64,000 bases of DNA from DASYLJ01 sp036009625 (lineage in GTDB: Bacteria; Desulfobacterota; Binatia; DP-6), in contig DASYLJ010000136.1 in NCBI GenBank assembly GCA_036009625.1, positions 1 to 64,000 on the forward strand. The letters run 5' to 3'. A program made the translations under genes and the position numbers. Shown one piece after another: positions 53,999 through 62,282 of the stretch. The notes beneath the pieces were generated by a model, which saw only the letters and a program-made list of their open reading frames with translations, had not been told where the DNA came from and ran no database searches. How positions within the stretch are numbered: the stretch's first letter is position 1; each line of letters opens with the position of its first letter.

Positions 53999-56900
53999 TC
54001 AACTGGGTTGCTGTCGCATCTGCCAGCGCTTCGCGAGCAGGAACAGCACCGGGTACACCAGCAGCTCGAGCAGGAAGCTGACGCCGATGCCGCCGATCAG
54101 CGGCGCCACCAGCCGCCGCGTGACGTCGGCGCCGGTACCCGTCGCCCACAGCATCGGCAGCAGGCCGATCATGTCGGTGGCGACGGTCATCGTCTTCGGG
54201 CGGATGCGCTGCACCGCGCCCTCGTGAATGGCGGCGAAGAGATCCTCGGGCGTGCGCATGCGCCCTTCCTCGACGTAGCGGTCGTAGGTCGTGTCGAGGT
54301 AGAGCAGCATCACCTGGCCGGTCTCCGCGTCGACGCCGAGCAGCGCGATGATGCCCACCCAGACGGCGAGGCTCATGTCGTAGCCGAGCAGCCACAGGAA
54401 CCAGAAGGCGCCGATCATGCTGAACGGCACCGCGAGCAGGATGATGCCGACGCGGAGCCAGCTCTGCGTCGCGACGTAGAGCAGCAGCACGATCAACGCC
54501 AGCGTGATCGGGATGACGACGCGCAGCCGCGCGTTCGCGGCCTCGAGGTACTCGAAGCGTCCCGACCACACGCGCGTGTAGCCCGCCGGCAGCGGCGCCT
54601 CCGCCGCCACCACGCGCTTCGCCTCGCGCACATAGCCGCCGAGATCGCGTCCGGCGATGTCGACATAGATCCACGCCGTCCGCTGTGCGTTCTCGCTGCG
54701 GATCATCGGTGGCCCGGGCGTGATCGTGATCTTCGCGAGCTGGCCCAGCGGCACCGGGCCGCCGGTCTTGGTCGCCACCAGGATCTGGCGTAGCGACGGC
54801 ACGTCGTCGCGCAGCTCGCGCGCGTAGCGGACGTTCAACGGGTAGCGCTCGAGGCCCTCCACCGTCGTGGTGACGTTCATGCCGCCGATGGCGGCCTGCA
54901 CGGTGTCCTGCACGTCGCCGGTGGTGAGGCCGTAGCGCGCCGCCGCGGCCCGATCGACGTCGACGTCGAGGTAGTAGCCGCCGAACGTGCGCTCGGGATA
55001 CGCGCTGAGCGTGCCCGGGACCGCGCGGATCGCGGTCGCGGTGCGCTCGGCGACCTCGCTCAGCGTCTCGAGATCGGGACCCATGATCTTGATGCCGACC
55101 GGCGTCTTGATGCCGGTCGCGAGCATGTTGATGCGATTCTCGATCGGGTACGGCCACGCGTTGGCGACGCCCGGAAACGCCACCGCCTGATTGAGCCCCG
55201 GGTGCACGGTGCCGTCGGCGTCGGTCCAGCCGTACTTGAGCTCGTCCATCGTGATGCGGCGCTCGCGCGGCCACCACGAGCCGACGGTGCGCGTGCGCCA
55301 CCGTGCCGGATCGGTCTGGAGCTGGACGACCGTCTCGATCATCGACAGCGGCGCCGGGTCGGTGGCGCTGTCGGCACGGCCGATCTTGCCGTGGACGCTC
55401 GCCACCTCCGGGAACGTCTTGATGAGCCGATCGGTCTGCTGCAGCAGCTCCTTGCTCTTGGTGACGCTGATGCTCGGGTCGGTGGTCGGCATGTAGAGAA
55501 GGTCGCCCTCCTCGAGCGCCGGCATGAACTCCTCGCCGAGCTGCGACATCGGCCACAGCGCCGACAGACCGAGGACGAGCGTGATGACGAGCGTCGCCGC
55601 CGGATGCCGCATGACGAGGCGGAACGCCGGATCGTAGAGCCGCATCGAGAAGCGGTTCAGCGGATTGCGCTCCTCCGCCGGGATGCGCCCGCGAACGAGG
55701 TAGACCATCAGCACCGGCACGACGGTGATGCCGAGGACGGCGCCGGCGGCGATCGCGAACGTCTTCGTGTACGCCAGCGGCTTGAAGAGCCGTCCCGACT
55801 GATCACCGAGCACGAAGATGGGCAGGAACGCGACGGTGATGACGAGCAGCGAGAAGAACAGGCTCGGCCCCACCTCCTGCGCCGCCTCGAGCACGACGGC
55901 GATCTGTCCGCGCGGCGGCTCGCCGCGATCGATGCGTTCGCGTTCGCGCTCGAGGTGCTTGTGCGCGTTCTCGATCATGACGACGCCCGAGTCGACCATC
56001 ACGCCGATCGCGAGCGACAGTCCGCCGAGGCTCATGATGTTGGCGTTGATGCCCATCACCTGCATCACGAGCAGCGACACCAGCAGGCCGATCGGCAGCA
56101 CGACGACGGCGACGATGGCGCTGCGGACGTGACCGAGGAAGGCGAGACAGATGAACGCCGTCAGCAGCAGCTGCTCGATGACCGCCTCGCGCAGCGTGTC
56201 GACGGCGCGCTCGATCAGGCCCGAGCGATCGTAGGTGCTCTTGATGAACACGCCCGGCGGCAGTCCGTCCTCCAGCTCGGTGAGCTTGGCCTTGGCGTCG
56301 CGGATGACCTGCAGGGCGTTCTCGCCGTAGCGTGCCACCACGACACCGCCCACCGCCTCGCCGCGGCCGTCGAGCTCGCCGATGCCGCGACGCATCTCGC
56401 CGCCGATCTCGAGCGTGGCGACGTCGCCGAGCATGATGGGGGTGCCGCGCTCGCCGGTGCCGACCACGACGTCGCGCAGATCGTCGAGCCCGCGCAGATA
56501 GCCGCGGCTCCGCACCATGTACTCGTGCTCGCTCATCTCGACGACCGAGCCGCCGACGTCGGTGTTGCTGCGCTCGATGGCACCGGTGACGTCGGCGAGC
56601 GAGAGCCTGTAGGCCTGCAGACGCTCCGGCTGCAGCACGACCTGGTACTGCCGCACGAACCCGCCGATGGACGCCACCTCGGAGACGCCGCCGACGGCGG
56701 TGAGCGGATAGCGCAGGTACCAGTCCTGCAGGCTGCGCAGCTGCGCCAGGTCCTGGTTCGACGAGACGAGCGGGCTGCTGTCGAGCGGACACGTGCCGGC
56801 GGTCTCGAAGCCGCGCACGCGCGTCAGCATCGCACGACGGTCCTCGGGCGCCGTCTCCGGCGTCGGGTACCAGCGATCCTGCTCGACGTCGTGCCAGATG

Positions 56901-57367
56901 CCGTGCGGGTGGTCGGCGCAGTACCAGCCCGGATAGAGGACGTACTGGTAGACCCAACCGACGCCGGTGGCATCGGGCCCGAGGCGTGGCTGCACGCCGG
57001 CGGGCAGGCGGTCGCGCGCGAAGCTCAGATATTCGAGGACGCGACTGCGTGCCCAGTACGGATCGGTGCCGTCCTCGAACAGCACGTAGACGAACGACAG
57101 CTCGAACATGCTGTAGCCGCGCACGTAGGTGCTGCCGGGCACGGCGAGCATCGCGCTCGCCATCGGGTACGTCACCTGATCGTCGACGACCTGCGGATTC
57201 TGGCCGGGGTACTCGGTGACGACGATCACCTGCACGTCGGACAGATCGGGGATGGCGTCGAGTCGGATCGTCTGCAGGCTCCACAGGCCGAGCCCGAGCA
57301 GGATCGCGGTCAGCAGCAGGACCAGGACGCGGTGGCGCACGGAGAGTGCGATGATGCGCGCGATCAT
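53999..57367 (-). CDS. cusA: Heavy-metal efflux RND pump, CusA type, with inserted metal-domain-like segment
   Basis: The 1,122-residue inner-membrane pump has 12 helices and two periplasmic porter regions. Signatures are AIPDLSDVQVIVVTEYPGQN, GGVVVARYGENALQVI, MSLGGLSLAIGVMVDSGVVM, IENAHKHLE (the Cus-like form of the TM4 motif) and PLNRFSMRLYDP. It is about 75 residues longer than typical CusA. The extra part, about residues 147-203, lies in the first porter domain and looks like a degenerate Cys/His metal-binding segment (YCADHPH ... GTCPLDSSPLV). ATG 57367 overlaps the cusB stop (ATGA). With CusB and CusC it should expel Cu(I), Ag(I) or a related metal. Confidence 0.92.
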   Translation of the reverse strand: MIARIIALSVRHRVLVLLLTAILLGLGLWSLQTIRLDAIPDLSDVQVIVVTEYPGQNPQVVDDQVTYPMASAMLAVPGSTYVRGYSMFELSFVYVLFEDGTDPYWARSRVLEYLSFARDRLPAGVQPRLGPDATGVGWVYQYVLYPGWYCADHPHGIWHDVEQDRWYPTPETAPEDRRAMLTRVRGFETAGTCPLDSSPLVSSNQDLAQLRSLQDWYLRYPLTAVGGVSEVASIGGFVRQYQVVLQPERLQAYRLSLADVTGAIERSNTDVGGSVVEMSEHEYMVRSRGYLRGLDDLRDVVVGTGERGTPIMLGDVATLEIGGEMRRGIGELDGRGEAVGGVVVARYGENALQVIRDAKAKLTELEDGLPPGVFIKSTYDRSGLIERAVDTLREAVIEQLLLTAFICLAFLGHVRSAIVAVVVLPIGLLVSLLVMQVMGINANIMSLGGLSLAIGVMVDSGVVMIENAHKHLERERERIDRGEPPRGQIAVVLEAAQEVGPSLFFSLLVITVAFLPIFVLGDQSGRLFKPLAYTKTFAIAAGAVLGITVVPVLMVYLVRGRIPAEERNPLNRFSMRLYDPAFRLVMRHPAATLVITLVLGLSALWPMSQLGEEFMPALEEGDLLYMPTTDPSISVTKSKELLQQTDRLIKTFPEVASVHGKIGRADSATDPAPLSMIETVVQLQTDPARWRTRTVGSWWPRERRITMDELKYGWTDADGTVHPGLNQAVAFPGVANAWPYPIENRINMLATGIKTPVGIKIMGPDLETLSEVAERTATAIRAVPGTLSAYPERTFGGYYLDVDVDRAAAARYGLTTGDVQDTVQAAIGGMNVTTTVEGLERYPLNVRYARELRDDVPSLRQILVATKTGGPVPLGQLAKITITPGPPMIRSENAQRTAWIYVDIAGRDLGGYVREAKRVVAAEAPLPAGYTRVWSGRFEYLEAANARLRVVIPITLALIVLLLYVATQSWLRVGIILLAVPFSMIGAFWFLWLLGYDMSLAVWVGIIALLGVDAETGQVMLLYLDTTYDRYVEEGRMRTPEDLFAAIHEGAVQRIRPKTMTVATDMIGLLPMLWATGTGADVTRRLVAPLIGGIGVSFLLELLVYPVLFLLAKRWQMRQQPS

Positions 57368-58590
57368 TTCGGCACCGGCGCCGGATCGAGGTGCTTGCGG
57401 ATGGCCTCCTGCATGCGGCTCTCGGCGTCGAGCAGGAACTGACCGCTGACGACGACGGTCTCGCCGGCATGCAGCCCGCCCAGCACCTGCACCATGCCGT
57501 CCTCGGCCGCGATGCCGAGCGTGACGTCGCGCGGCTCGAAGCGACCGCCGTCGCGCGCGAGGAAGACGACCTGGCGCGTGCCGGTGTCGATGACGGCGTC
57601 GCGTGGCACGAGCAGTGCCGACGGCGCGACGTCGGCGGTGATGGTCACGGTGGCGAACATGCCCGGGCGCAGCTCGAGCTGCGGGTTCGGTACCAGGAGG
57701 CGGACCATCGCGGTGCGCGACATCATGTCGACGTGGGGGTGGATGAAGACGACGGTGCCGGTGAAGGTGCGGCCGGGGAGGGCGGTGACGGTGGCGGTGG
57801 CCTCCTGCCCGAGTCGCACCAGCGAGAGCTGCTGCTCGAACACCTGGGCATCGAGCCAGAGCGCGGTGTGGTCGACGATGCGCATCACCTGCTGGCCGGC
57901 GGTGACGGACGAGCCGTCGACGACGTTCTTCACCGTGAGGTGGCCCGTCACCGGGCTGGTGAACGTGATGGTCGGCGGCGGTCGATCGAGCGTGGCGAGG
58001 CGGTCGACCTGCGCGTCGGTGAGGCCGAGCAGCCGGAGCTTCCGTCGCGCCGCGTCCGCCAGCGCGTCGCCGGCGCCGCTGGCGCGTGCCCGTCGCGCGC
58101 CGATGAGCTCGCCCACGGCGGCTTCCAGTTCGGGACTGTAGAGGTCGAACAGCGGCTGGCCCGCCATCACGTGCATACCCTCGGTGTCGGCGTAGAGGCG
58201 CTGGACGTATCCGGAGACGCGCAGCGTGACGTCGTGCTGGCTCGGCTGCGCCTCTTCGAGCACGCCCGCGGCGCGCACGTGGCTGCGCAGCGGCGCCTCC
58301 AGCACGACCGCGGTGCGCACGCCCATGTTCTGCACGATCACGGGGTCGATGGTGATGCCGTGCTCGTGGTGGTCGCCGCCACCGGCCTTCAGCGGCGTCA
58401 GCACCATGCCGCAGATGGGGCAGTTGCCGGGATGGTCCTGGATGACCTGCGGATGCATGCCGCACGTCCAGAGCTGCGCCGGCGCCGACGTCTGCTCGTG
58501 GGCCGCCGGCGACGGCAGCATCCCGCGTGCAGCGAATCCGGCGGCGCCGGCGGCGAGCGCGATGGCGACGAGGAGGATCGTGCGCTTCAT
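57364..58590 (-). CDS. cusB: CusB-type periplasmic adaptor with N-terminal metal-binding domain
   Basis: The 408-residue membrane fusion protein has an N-terminal anchor (MKRTILLVAIALAAGAAGFA) and then a heavy-metal-binding domain, LWTCGMHPQVIQDHPGNCPI CGMVLTPL at about 40-67, with CxMHP and CPxCGM. Barrel-sandwich, alpha-hairpin (SPELEAAVGELIGARRARAS) and beta-barrel domains follow (TGTVVFIHPHVDMMSRTAMV, LVPRDAVIDTGTRQVVFLAR). It links CusA to CusC and hands metal to the pump. It overlaps cusC upstream and cusA downstream by ATGA. The intact HMBD here is the reference for the degenerate copy inside CusA. Confidence 0.93.
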   Translation of the reverse strand: MKRTILLVAIALAAGAAGFAARGMLPSPAAHEQTSAPAQLWTCGMHPQVIQDHPGNCPICGMVLTPLKAGGGDHHEHGITIDPVIVQNMGVRTAVVLEAPLRSHVRAAGVLEEAQPSQHDVTLRVSGYVQRLYADTEGMHVMAGQPLFDLYSPELEAAVGELIGARRARASGAGDALADAARRKLRLLGLTDAQVDRLATLDRPPPTITFTSPVTGHLTVKNVVDGSSVTAGQQVMRIVDHTALWLDAQVFEQQLSLVRLGQEATATVTALPGRTFTGTVVFIHPHVDMMSRTAMVRLLVPNPQLELRPGMFATVTITADVAPSALLVPRDAVIDTGTRQVVFLARDGGRFEPRDVTLGIAAEDGMVQVLGGLHAGETVVVSGQFLLDAESRMQEAIRKHLDPAPVPK

Positions 58591-59927
58591 GACAGCGTCT
58601 CCATGTCGACGCCGGCCAGCGCCTCCAGCTCGGCGAGACGCGTCTCGCGGGCGATGCGGGCCTCCGCGAGCAGCAGCTGGACGTCGACCACCATGCGCTC
58701 GGCGGCGACGAGGTCGGGCATTTTCAGCGTGCCGGCGACGTAGCGGTCGCGCGCCGCCGCCACCGCCTGCGCCGCGATGGGACCGAGACGATCGCGCAGG
58801 AACGTCGTCTGTCGCTCACTCTCGCGCAGCGCCGTGAGCGTCGCGACGAAGCTGGCGGCGCGCTCGTGCCGTGTCTGGCGGGCGGTGGCCTCGGCCCGCT
58901 GCAGCATGTGGCGGGCTTCGCGGATGGCACCCTGGATCATCGGGACGCGCGCCGGCAGCGAGGCCATGAGGCCGGCCACCTGCGACATGCTGCCTTCGAA
59001 GCCCGCGAAGGGGTTGATGTCGGGAATCCACTGCTGCCAGGCGAAGTCGAGCGCGTCGTCACGGCCGGCGACCTCGTGGGCGAGCGCCGCCAGCTCGGGG
59101 CTGCGATCCACCGCGAGCGCCAGGAGCTGCGCGTCGCTCGTGGGCAGCGAGCGCGGGTCGGGGAGGGTGGCGGGCGGCTCGAGAGGCGCGTCGCCGCTGC
59201 GTGCGAGCAGGCCGTTCAGTGTCGCGCGTCGCTGGGGCACCTCGGCTTCGAGACGTCGGAGCGCATCCTCGCCCTGGGCGTAGGCCAGCTCGGCGTCGAG
59301 TATCTCGCCCTGCGCGCTGCCGGCGGCGACGTTCGTCCCGGCGGTGTCGGCGACGATCGTGAGCAACGCGAGCTGCTCGCGCTGCAGCCGCACGCGCTCC
59401 GCCGCCAGCACCAGGTCGAGCCAGGCGGTGAGGACGCGGCGCTGCAGATCGAACTTCGCCATCTCGAAGCTCAGCCCGCTGGCCTGCGCCTCCTCGAAGG
59501 CGACGCGACCCGCGGCCATCACCTTGGTGGGGAACGACAGGTTCTGCATCGGGTCGAACCCGACGCTGATCGTCGTGCGATCCCATCCCTTCAGGTTGCC
59601 GCCGGAGAACATGCGCTCGTAGCCGAGCGACACGTTCGTGTTCGGGTAGGCGGCGGCCTGATCGATGCGATCGAGCGCCGTCCGCCAGTCGAGGTAGGAC
59701 GCCTCGAGCTCGCCATTGGCGAGGAACGCGCGCGTCAGCACCTGCTGCCACGTCGGCGTGAGCGGCAGCTCGGGGAGCGTGCGCTCCGGAAACGGGTGCT
59801 CCCATGGCGTGCCGGCGCGTTCGGCGCGCAGACGTTCCTCGCTGGTGCCGGACGGGGCCAGCACGCAACCAGTGGTCGTGGCGAGCACGAGCGCCATGGC
59901 ACTCGCGCGGAATATGGACGTCGTCAT
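58587..59927 (-). CDS. cusC: Outer-membrane efflux protein (CusC/TolC type lipoprotein)
   Basis: The 446-residue protein has a lipoprotein signal, MALVLATTTGCVLAP, with Cys at about 21. It has the duplicated helical repeats of the outer-membrane factor family: WQQVLTRAFLANGELEASYL DWRTALDRIDQAA, RRVLTAWLDLVLAAERVRLQ, and in the second half LLALAVDRSPELAALAHEVA and QAVAAARDRYVAGTLKMPDL. It forms the trimeric exit duct for the CusAB pump. Its stop overlaps the cusB ATG. It follows the small Cys-rich protein gene by 77 bp, the longest gap inside this operon. Confidence 0.9.
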   Translation of the reverse strand: MTTSIFRASAMALVLATTTGCVLAPSGTSEERLRAERAGTPWEHPFPERTLPELPLTPTWQQVLTRAFLANGELEASYLDWRTALDRIDQAAAYPNTNVSLGYERMFSGGNLKGWDRTTISVGFDPMQNLSFPTKVMAAGRVAFEEAQASGLSFEMAKFDLQRRVLTAWLDLVLAAERVRLQREQLALLTIVADTAGTNVAAGSAQGEILDAELAYAQGEDALRRLEAEVPQRRATLNGLLARSGDAPLEPPATLPDPRSLPTSDAQLLALAVDRSPELAALAHEVAGRDDALDFAWQQWIPDINPFAGFEGSMSQVAGLMASLPARVPMIQGAIREARHMLQRAEATARQTRHERAASFVATLTALRESERQTTFLRDRLGPIAAQAVAAARDRYVAGTLKMPDLVAAERMVVDVQLLLAEARIARETRLAELEALAGVDMETLS

Positions 59928-60004
59928 CGGGTCTCCCTGGGCGCGCGCACGAGCGCACGCGATGGACCGCGCCGTTCAGGCGGGTCGGTGCGTGGGAGAC
60001 GCGA

Positions 60005-60370
60005 TCAGATCAGCAGGGTGCGCAGGGTCAGGTAGCGCGGTGGACCGTCGCGTTGCAGCCCGACGACGTCAGCGACCACGAGGACGGACCCGGGGGCAAT
60101 GACGTCGACGGGACGGGGCAGCAGCGCCACCACGGGCGGTGCCGGCGGCAGGGCGGGTGCAGCCGCGACCACGGCCCGATCGCCGGCAGCGTTCGCCACC
60201 TGGCAGCACTGCGAGGCGTCCGCCACCGAGCGCGGCATCTTCGAGTGCGCGGTGCAGTGGCTGACGGCGGTGAGCTCGGCGGCGATCAGCTGCGGGGCGC
60301 TGACGCCGACCCGCAGGGTCAGCGCCGCGAGCAGGAGCAGGATGCGCCCCGCATGCCGTCTCGGCGTCAC
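60005..60370 (-). CDS. Small exported Cys/His-containing protein leading the cus operon
   Basis: From GTG 60370 the product has 121 residues: an N-terminal hydrophobic segment (RILLLLAALTLRVGVSAPQL), then AVSHCTAHSKMPRSVADASQCC with Cys, His and Met residues suited to binding a soft metal, then a hydrophobic Pro/Val-rich tail. Small proteins with an HCxxH...M...CC pattern in front of copper efflux genes suggest a periplasmic metal binder or sensor. I know of no assigned function and do not equate it with CusF. The start is supported by a promoter ending 7 nt before the GTG, and by the absence of any ATG near the hydrophobic segment. Confidence 0.6.
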   Translation of the reverse strand: MTPRRHAGRILLLLAALTLRVGVSAPQLIAAELTAVSHCTAHSKMPRSVADASQCCQVANAAGDRAVVAAAPALPPAPPVVALLPRPVDVIAPGSVLVVADVVGLQRDGPPRYLTLRTLLI

Positions 60371-60377
60371 GGCCGCG

Positions 60378-60406
60378 ATGCTACGGGCGGTGGTGCGGGA
60401 AGGCAA
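60378..60406 (-). promoter_or_regulatory. Putative cus operon promoter, probably leaderless
   Basis: On the minus strand TTGCCT (60406-60401), a 17-bp spacer and TAGCAT (60383-60378) form a promoter. Seven nucleotides separate the -10 from GTG 60370, so transcription would start at or next to the start codon. The spacer is 17 bp, not the 19-20 bp typical of MerR/CueR control. Confidence 0.5.
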
Positions 60407-60428
60407 GCAGGAAGATGCCTTGGCGTCC

Positions 60429-61301
60429 TCAGGAGAGTCGCTGCATCGCCGCCTGATAGGCCGGCAGGAACCGCACGCGCTCCGGCAGCGCCCACCACGA
60501 CGCCCGCAGCCCGCGGATCGTCGTCTCCGCCGCCACCTGCTCCAACCACCCGTAGGTCAGCCCGAACTCGCCGCGCAGCCGCGCCGGCAGCAGGTGCGCC
60601 GTCACCGCGGCGAACCAGTCCCACGCCGGGCCGATCCACGAGCCGGGTGGGTGCAGCAGGAAGTGTGCGAGCTCGCGTGCCGGCGTGCCGACGGTGATCG
60701 TCGACGACGCCAACATCGCGTCCCAATAGCGACGGAACGCCGGCCAGTCTGCGGGCACGATCGCGTCGGGAATGCCGAACAGCATCGCGAAGCGCTTCGT
60801 CTCTTCGTAGTACGTGGCTTTCTCGGCGTCGGTGAGCGGACGGACGATCAGCTCGTACACCTGGATCGACGTCTCCCACAGCGTGGCGTGCACCCAGAGC
60901 AGCGCCTCCGGCGTGTTCGCCGCGTACGGCGCGCCCGCGGCGAATGCTCCCACCGTCTCGCGGACGTCGCCGGTGATGTGGGTGTGCACCGTATGGACCC
61001 GTCGTGCCGAGGCGAGGGCGGCGTCGAGATCGCCGTAGACCATGGCGAAGACGTTCTCGAAGGTGCGCATGAAGCGGCCGAGCGTGTCGGCGCGGGTCGC
61101 CGAGTGCTGGTCGACGCCGTGGGCGACGAAGGGATGCGCCAGCTGGAGCAGCGCGGCACGCCCGCCGCCGAGGAAGATGACGGCCTCGCGGTTGACGGAC
61201 CAGACGGTCGAGCTCGGACCGAAGATGCCGGCGCGCGGGTCCGGGACGGCGGCGCGGAGCGCGTCGAGCCGCCGATCGAGATCGGCGCGCTCGACCGTCA
61301 C
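60429..61301 (-). CDS. DUF2236 (latex-clearing/MpaB-like) oxygenase family protein
   Basis: The 290-residue protein matches the DUF2236/MpaB-like family. Visible are IFGPSSTVWSVNREAVIFLG GGRAALLQLAHPFVAHGV, RFMRTFENVFAMVYGD, VHTHITGDV, ALLWVHATLWETSIQVYE and a C-terminal helical bundle. Family members include haem-binding latex-clearing proteins and fungal MpaB. The His in QLAHPFVAHGV and the Arg/His region fit the proposed haem pocket, but the substrate is unknown. The start is GTG 61301 in a GTGA overlap with the stop of the upstream metallo-beta-lactamase-fold gene. It lies 58 bp upstream of the cus leader gene on the same strand. Confidence 0.85.
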   Translation of the reverse strand: MTVERADLDRRLDALRAAVPDPRAGIFGPSSTVWSVNREAVIFLGGGRAALLQLAHPFVAHGVDQHSATRADTLGRFMRTFENVFAMVYGDLDAALASARRVHTVHTHITGDVRETVGAFAAGAPYAANTPEALLWVHATLWETSIQVYELIVRPLTDAEKATYYEETKRFAMLFGIPDAIVPADWPAFRRYWDAMLASSTITVGTPARELAHFLLHPPGSWIGPAWDWFAAVTAHLLPARLRGEFGLTYGWLEQVAAETTIRGLRASWWALPERVRFLPAYQAAMQRLS

Positions 61302-62263
61302 TTCCACTCGGGAATGCCGGTCGAGCGGATCTGCTGCTCGTCGTGCGACACCAACAGCGTCACGCCGGCACGCGTGCCGAGGTCGCGCAGATACTCGCGC
61401 AGCGCCTGCAGGCGCTCCGTCGACTCCGGGACGATCAGCAGGCTGTAGTAGTACGGCTTCGGGATATCGTGCGTGATGCCGTCGCCGTTGTTGACGATGT
61501 CGCCGATGAACGCGTACGTCTTCCCGGCGACGCGGGCGAACACGATCTGGCTGCCGGGGGTGTGACCCGCCGCGTGGAAGACCGCGACGCCGGGGAAACC
61601 CGGCACGTCGAGCAGCGAGCCGCCCTCGAGCCGCGTCGGTCGTGCGCACGGGGCGTGCATCACGGCGTCCCGCGATGCGCGCGTCGTATAGTTGACCACG
61701 TCCTGCTGCGCCGGCGTCATGAAGATCGGCACCGCCGCCGGGCCGCCGGAGCACAGCGCGTCGAGGCCGCCGGTGTGGTCCTCGTGCAGGTGCGTGAAGA
61801 TCACCCCGCCGACGCGCGATCGCGCCGCGCCGAGCGCGTCCGCCGTCGCGCGCAGCGGCTCCATCGGCTCGGCGGTGCCGAGCATGCCGATCAGCTCGCC
61901 GAACTTGACGGCCCCGTCGTGCGTCATGCCGACGTCGACGAGCAGCAGCCGCCCGTCGGCCCACTCGAGCACGAACGACGGGTGGCTCATGAGGTACGGC
62001 GCGTCGGGCGTCGGGTCCTTCGCGACGTCGAGGACGGCGGAGCGCGGCATGCGTTGGCGTGCGGTGTCGATCCAGCTGAGCCGCACCGGCCCGTCGCCGC
62101 TCTTGCCGACGGCGGCGACGTCGGCAGCGGTCGGCACGGGGGCGCCCTCGCGTCGCACCTCGATGTGATCCCACGTGAGGATGACCCCGACCGCCGCGAC
62201 GGCGCCGATCACCAGGAGGAGGAGCGCCATTACGAGCTTTCGCACGGGGGCCTTTTTGGGCAC
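61298..62263 (-). CDS. Membrane-anchored metallo-beta-lactamase-fold hydrolase
   Basis: The product has up to 321 residues. A hydrophobic segment near the N-terminus (MALLLLVIGAVAAVGVILTW) anchors or exports it. The zinc motif THLHEDHTGGLDAL is clear, with further ligands in AAGHTPGSQIVF (His) and FIGDIVNNGD (Asp) and a C-terminal SHDEQQ. It resembles lactonase or arylsulfatase-like members of the fold; the substrate is unknown. GTG 62263 leaves only 19 bp to the divergent gene at 62283, so GTG 62245 or ATG 62230 may be the real start. It is translationally coupled to the DUF2236 gene. Confidence 0.82.
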   Translation of the reverse strand: MPKKAPVRKLVMALLLLVIGAVAAVGVILTWDHIEVRREGAPVPTAADVAAVGKSGDGPVRLSWIDTARQRMPRSAVLDVAKDPTPDAPYLMSHPSFVLEWADGRLLLVDVGMTHDGAVKFGELIGMLGTAEPMEPLRATADALGAARSRVGGVIFTHLHEDHTGGLDALCSGGPAAVPIFMTPAQQDVVNYTTRASRDAVMHAPCARPTRLEGGSLLDVPGFPGVAVFHAAGHTPGSQIVFARVAGKTYAFIGDIVNNGDGITHDIPKPYYYSLLIVPESTERLQALREYLRDLGTRAGVTLLVSHDEQQIRSTGIPEWK

Positions 62264-62282
62264 GATCGCAAGAAATCCTCAA

